Source: an uncultured Lachnospiraceae bacterium (GTDB lineage Bacteria; Bacillota_A; Clostridia; Lachnospirales; Lachnospiraceae). Taken from it: a stretch of DNA of 17,654 nucleotides. The notes beneath the pieces were generated by a model. The model was not told the DNA's origin. It did not search any database and was given only the letters and a program-made list of their open reading frames with translations. Position 1 is the stretch's first letter. Every line of letters starts with the position of its first letter. The stretch covers positions 1 through 17,654 of the forward strand of contig CAMOFS010000002.1 in the NCBI GenBank assembly GCA_946613735.1, given 5' to 3'. Positions 16,738 through 17,654 of the stretch are shown here, one piece after another. Position numbers and translations under genes: made by a program.

Positions 16738-17499
16738 TCAGATCATCATGCTTATAAGTGAGAGCAGCTTGTCCTTGTCGGCGGGCTTGAGCAGATACCC
16801 TGCAGGCTTAAGCTTCAATACATTCTCCAAATGCTTTTTATCATTAACTCCTGTAAGGAAGATCACCGGCATGTCCTTAAGGTCCTCGTCTGACCTGATC
16901 ATCTCCAGAGTCTTCTTACCGTCACATACAGGCATCTCATAATCCAAAAGTATCAGGTCGGGCCTGTGCTTTCCAATGGATGTCATGGCCTGAAGCCCGG
17001 AGGTGGCCACGCTCACATTGTAGTCATCACTAAGCATACTGTTGAGCTCACGGAGCATAACAGGGCTGTCATCCACCACCAGTACACTCTTTGACTTTTG
17101 GGGATCCGTCACGGAAAAACCGTCGCCCTCTTCTGTGAGCTTGAGCCCAAGTCTCTTACAGACAGCCTCCAATATATCTCTGTTATTAACAGGAGCCTTA
17201 AGGTTCTTGAACTGATCACCCTCATAAAACTCCATGAAGTCGTCCGGCTCCTGATCATCACCTATGGTAATCACAGGGATCAAAGGATACTCCGTGGACA
17301 GCAGTGTAAAAACGCCCCTGTCATAATCCCGTGCCCCGGTGAGGCTGATGATGACAAGATCCGGTTCAAAGACCTTCATCATACCCTCCACGATGTCAAA
17401 AGCCAGCTCACACAACTGGGTACTGAAGCATGCAGCCAGCTTCCTTTCTATCTCCTCGACGCCATTGTTAAGCTCACCAAAAAGAAGTATTCTTTTCAT
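16738..17499 (-). CDS. Tandem receiver protein (degenerate REC + canonical REC), 253 aa
   Basis: First gene of the operon. Residues 1-118 have a receiver-like fold (ILLFGELNNGVEEIERKLA, PDLVIISLTGARDYD, PVITIG, KNLKAPVNNRDIL) but lack the acidic pair, and there is no Asp at the expected site, which reads VIISLTG (49-55). Only the conserved Lys (K101) remains. Residues 136-253 are a canonical receiver: VLVVDDSP (D143, D144), D186 in LILLDYEMPVCDG, T216 in IFLTG and K238 in LKPADK. There is no DNA-binding or enzymatic output, so it is probably a phosphate-dependent partner-binding or sink protein. It precedes the receiver-Hpt gene by 24 bp, so a relay between the two is likely. The ATG is preceded by AAAGG with eight bases between. 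A sigma-A-like promoter lies about 55-85 bp upstream. Confidence 0.92.
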   Translation of the reverse strand: MKRILLFGELNNGVEEIERKLAACFSTQLCELAFDIVEGMMKVFEPDLVIISLTGARDYDRGVFTLLSTEYPLIPVITIGDDQEPDDFMEFYEGDQFKNLKAPVNNRDILEAVCKRLGLKLTEEGDGFSVTDPQKSKSVLVVDDSPVMLRELNSMLSDDYNVSVATSGLQAMTSIGKHRPDLILLDYEMPVCDGKKTLEMIRSDEDLKDMPVIFLTGVNDKKHLENVLKLKPAGYLLKPADKDKLLSLISMMI

Positions 17500-17554
17500 C
17501 CCCTATGCCTTTCTCATAAATGTCATTTTGCCTCTGATCATACGTATAAATATA

Positions 17555-17584
17555 ATTAAATCATTTTCACCTTATCAAAGTCAA
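17555..17584 (-). promoter_or_regulatory. Candidate sigma-A promoter of the operon
   Basis: On the minus strand TTGACT (17579-17584) and TTTAAT (17555-17560) are separated by 18 bases; each matches five of six consensus positions. It lies just after the terminator of the upstream unit and directs transcription into the tandem-receiver gene, with a leader of roughly 48 bases. The SARP-like regulator could act here, but I see no clear direct repeats to support an operator. Confidence 0.55.
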
Positions 17585-17604
17585 GCAATTAAGGTTATTA
17601 TACC

Positions 17605-17639
17605 AAAAAAAGCCTCCCGAGGAAACCCTCGGAAGGCTT
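17605..17639 (-). terminator. Rho-independent terminator of the upstream transcription unit
   Basis: The minus strand folds into a hairpin: arms 17634-17639 with 17610-17615 and 17627-17632 with 17617-17622, a four-base loop, and one A/C mismatch in the stem. It is followed by seven T's (17605-17611 read on the minus strand). There is no T-tract on the plus side, so it ends a minus-strand gene lying beyond the right edge and insulates the operon that starts at 17499. Confidence 0.85.
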
Positions 17640-17654
17640 GAATAGCTTAATCAG

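Noticed and set aside
17585..17654. Riboswitch or bidirectional terminator at the right edge
   Set aside because: The hairpin has a T-tract only on the minus strand and the promoter lies downstream of it, so it is a simple terminator of the previous unit. Too little sequence remains for a riboswitch.
1..17654. Contractile injection or phage structural genes within the window
   Set aside because: No sheath, tube, baseplate, spike, tape-measure or AAA+ ATPase motifs (no Walker A) were seen, so the delivery idea rests on context alone.

Overview
The window looks like part of a Clostridia chromosome, most likely a member of the Lachnospiraceae. This rests on strong AGGAGG-type ribosome binding sites, a LytS-like sensor next to a SARP-like regulator, a membrane-anchored Big_2/NodB deacetylase, and moderate G+C. 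That placement is inference. Apart from the last 42 codons of a plus-strand gene at the left edge, every gene lies on the minus strand, so the locus reads from right to left.

Layout in transcription order. At the right edge a rho-independent terminator (17605-17639) closes an upstream unit. A sigma-A-like promoter (17555-17584) follows, then a signalling block: a tandem-receiver protein, a receiver-Hpt protein, a large GNAT-type acetyltransferase, a 7TM LytS-like sensor whose phospho-accepting His is replaced by Gly, and a SARP-like regulator whose receiver has lost the segment that should hold the phospho-accepting Asp. Two degenerate tandem-GNAT proteins come next, then a protein of about 1336 residues with a candidate permuted NlpC/P60 (papain-like) domain, then a small canonical GNAT.

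After a 206-bp gap holding an imperfect palindromic repeat and a possible promoter, a second block encodes an 892-residue helical protein of unknown function, a 620-residue protein with PI3K/HipA-like kinase motifs, and a polysaccharide deacetylase joined to the kinase gene by a TAATG overlap.

The most interesting reading is a locus pairing a partly non-canonical signalling cascade with three large cytoplasmic-type proteins. None of the three has a signal peptide. All have charged, low-complexity N-termini, two carry enzyme-like folds (kinase and papain-like), and two share a short cysteine-to-SAEGK module. Together with four GNAT-family proteins this resembles the cargo and regulatory flank of a protein-delivery or conflict system. 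No structural gene of such an apparatus lies inside the window, so that remains a hypothesis. There is no gene-free stretch longer than 300 bases, and I see no tRNA, rRNA, CRISPR array, insertion sequence or phage gene.
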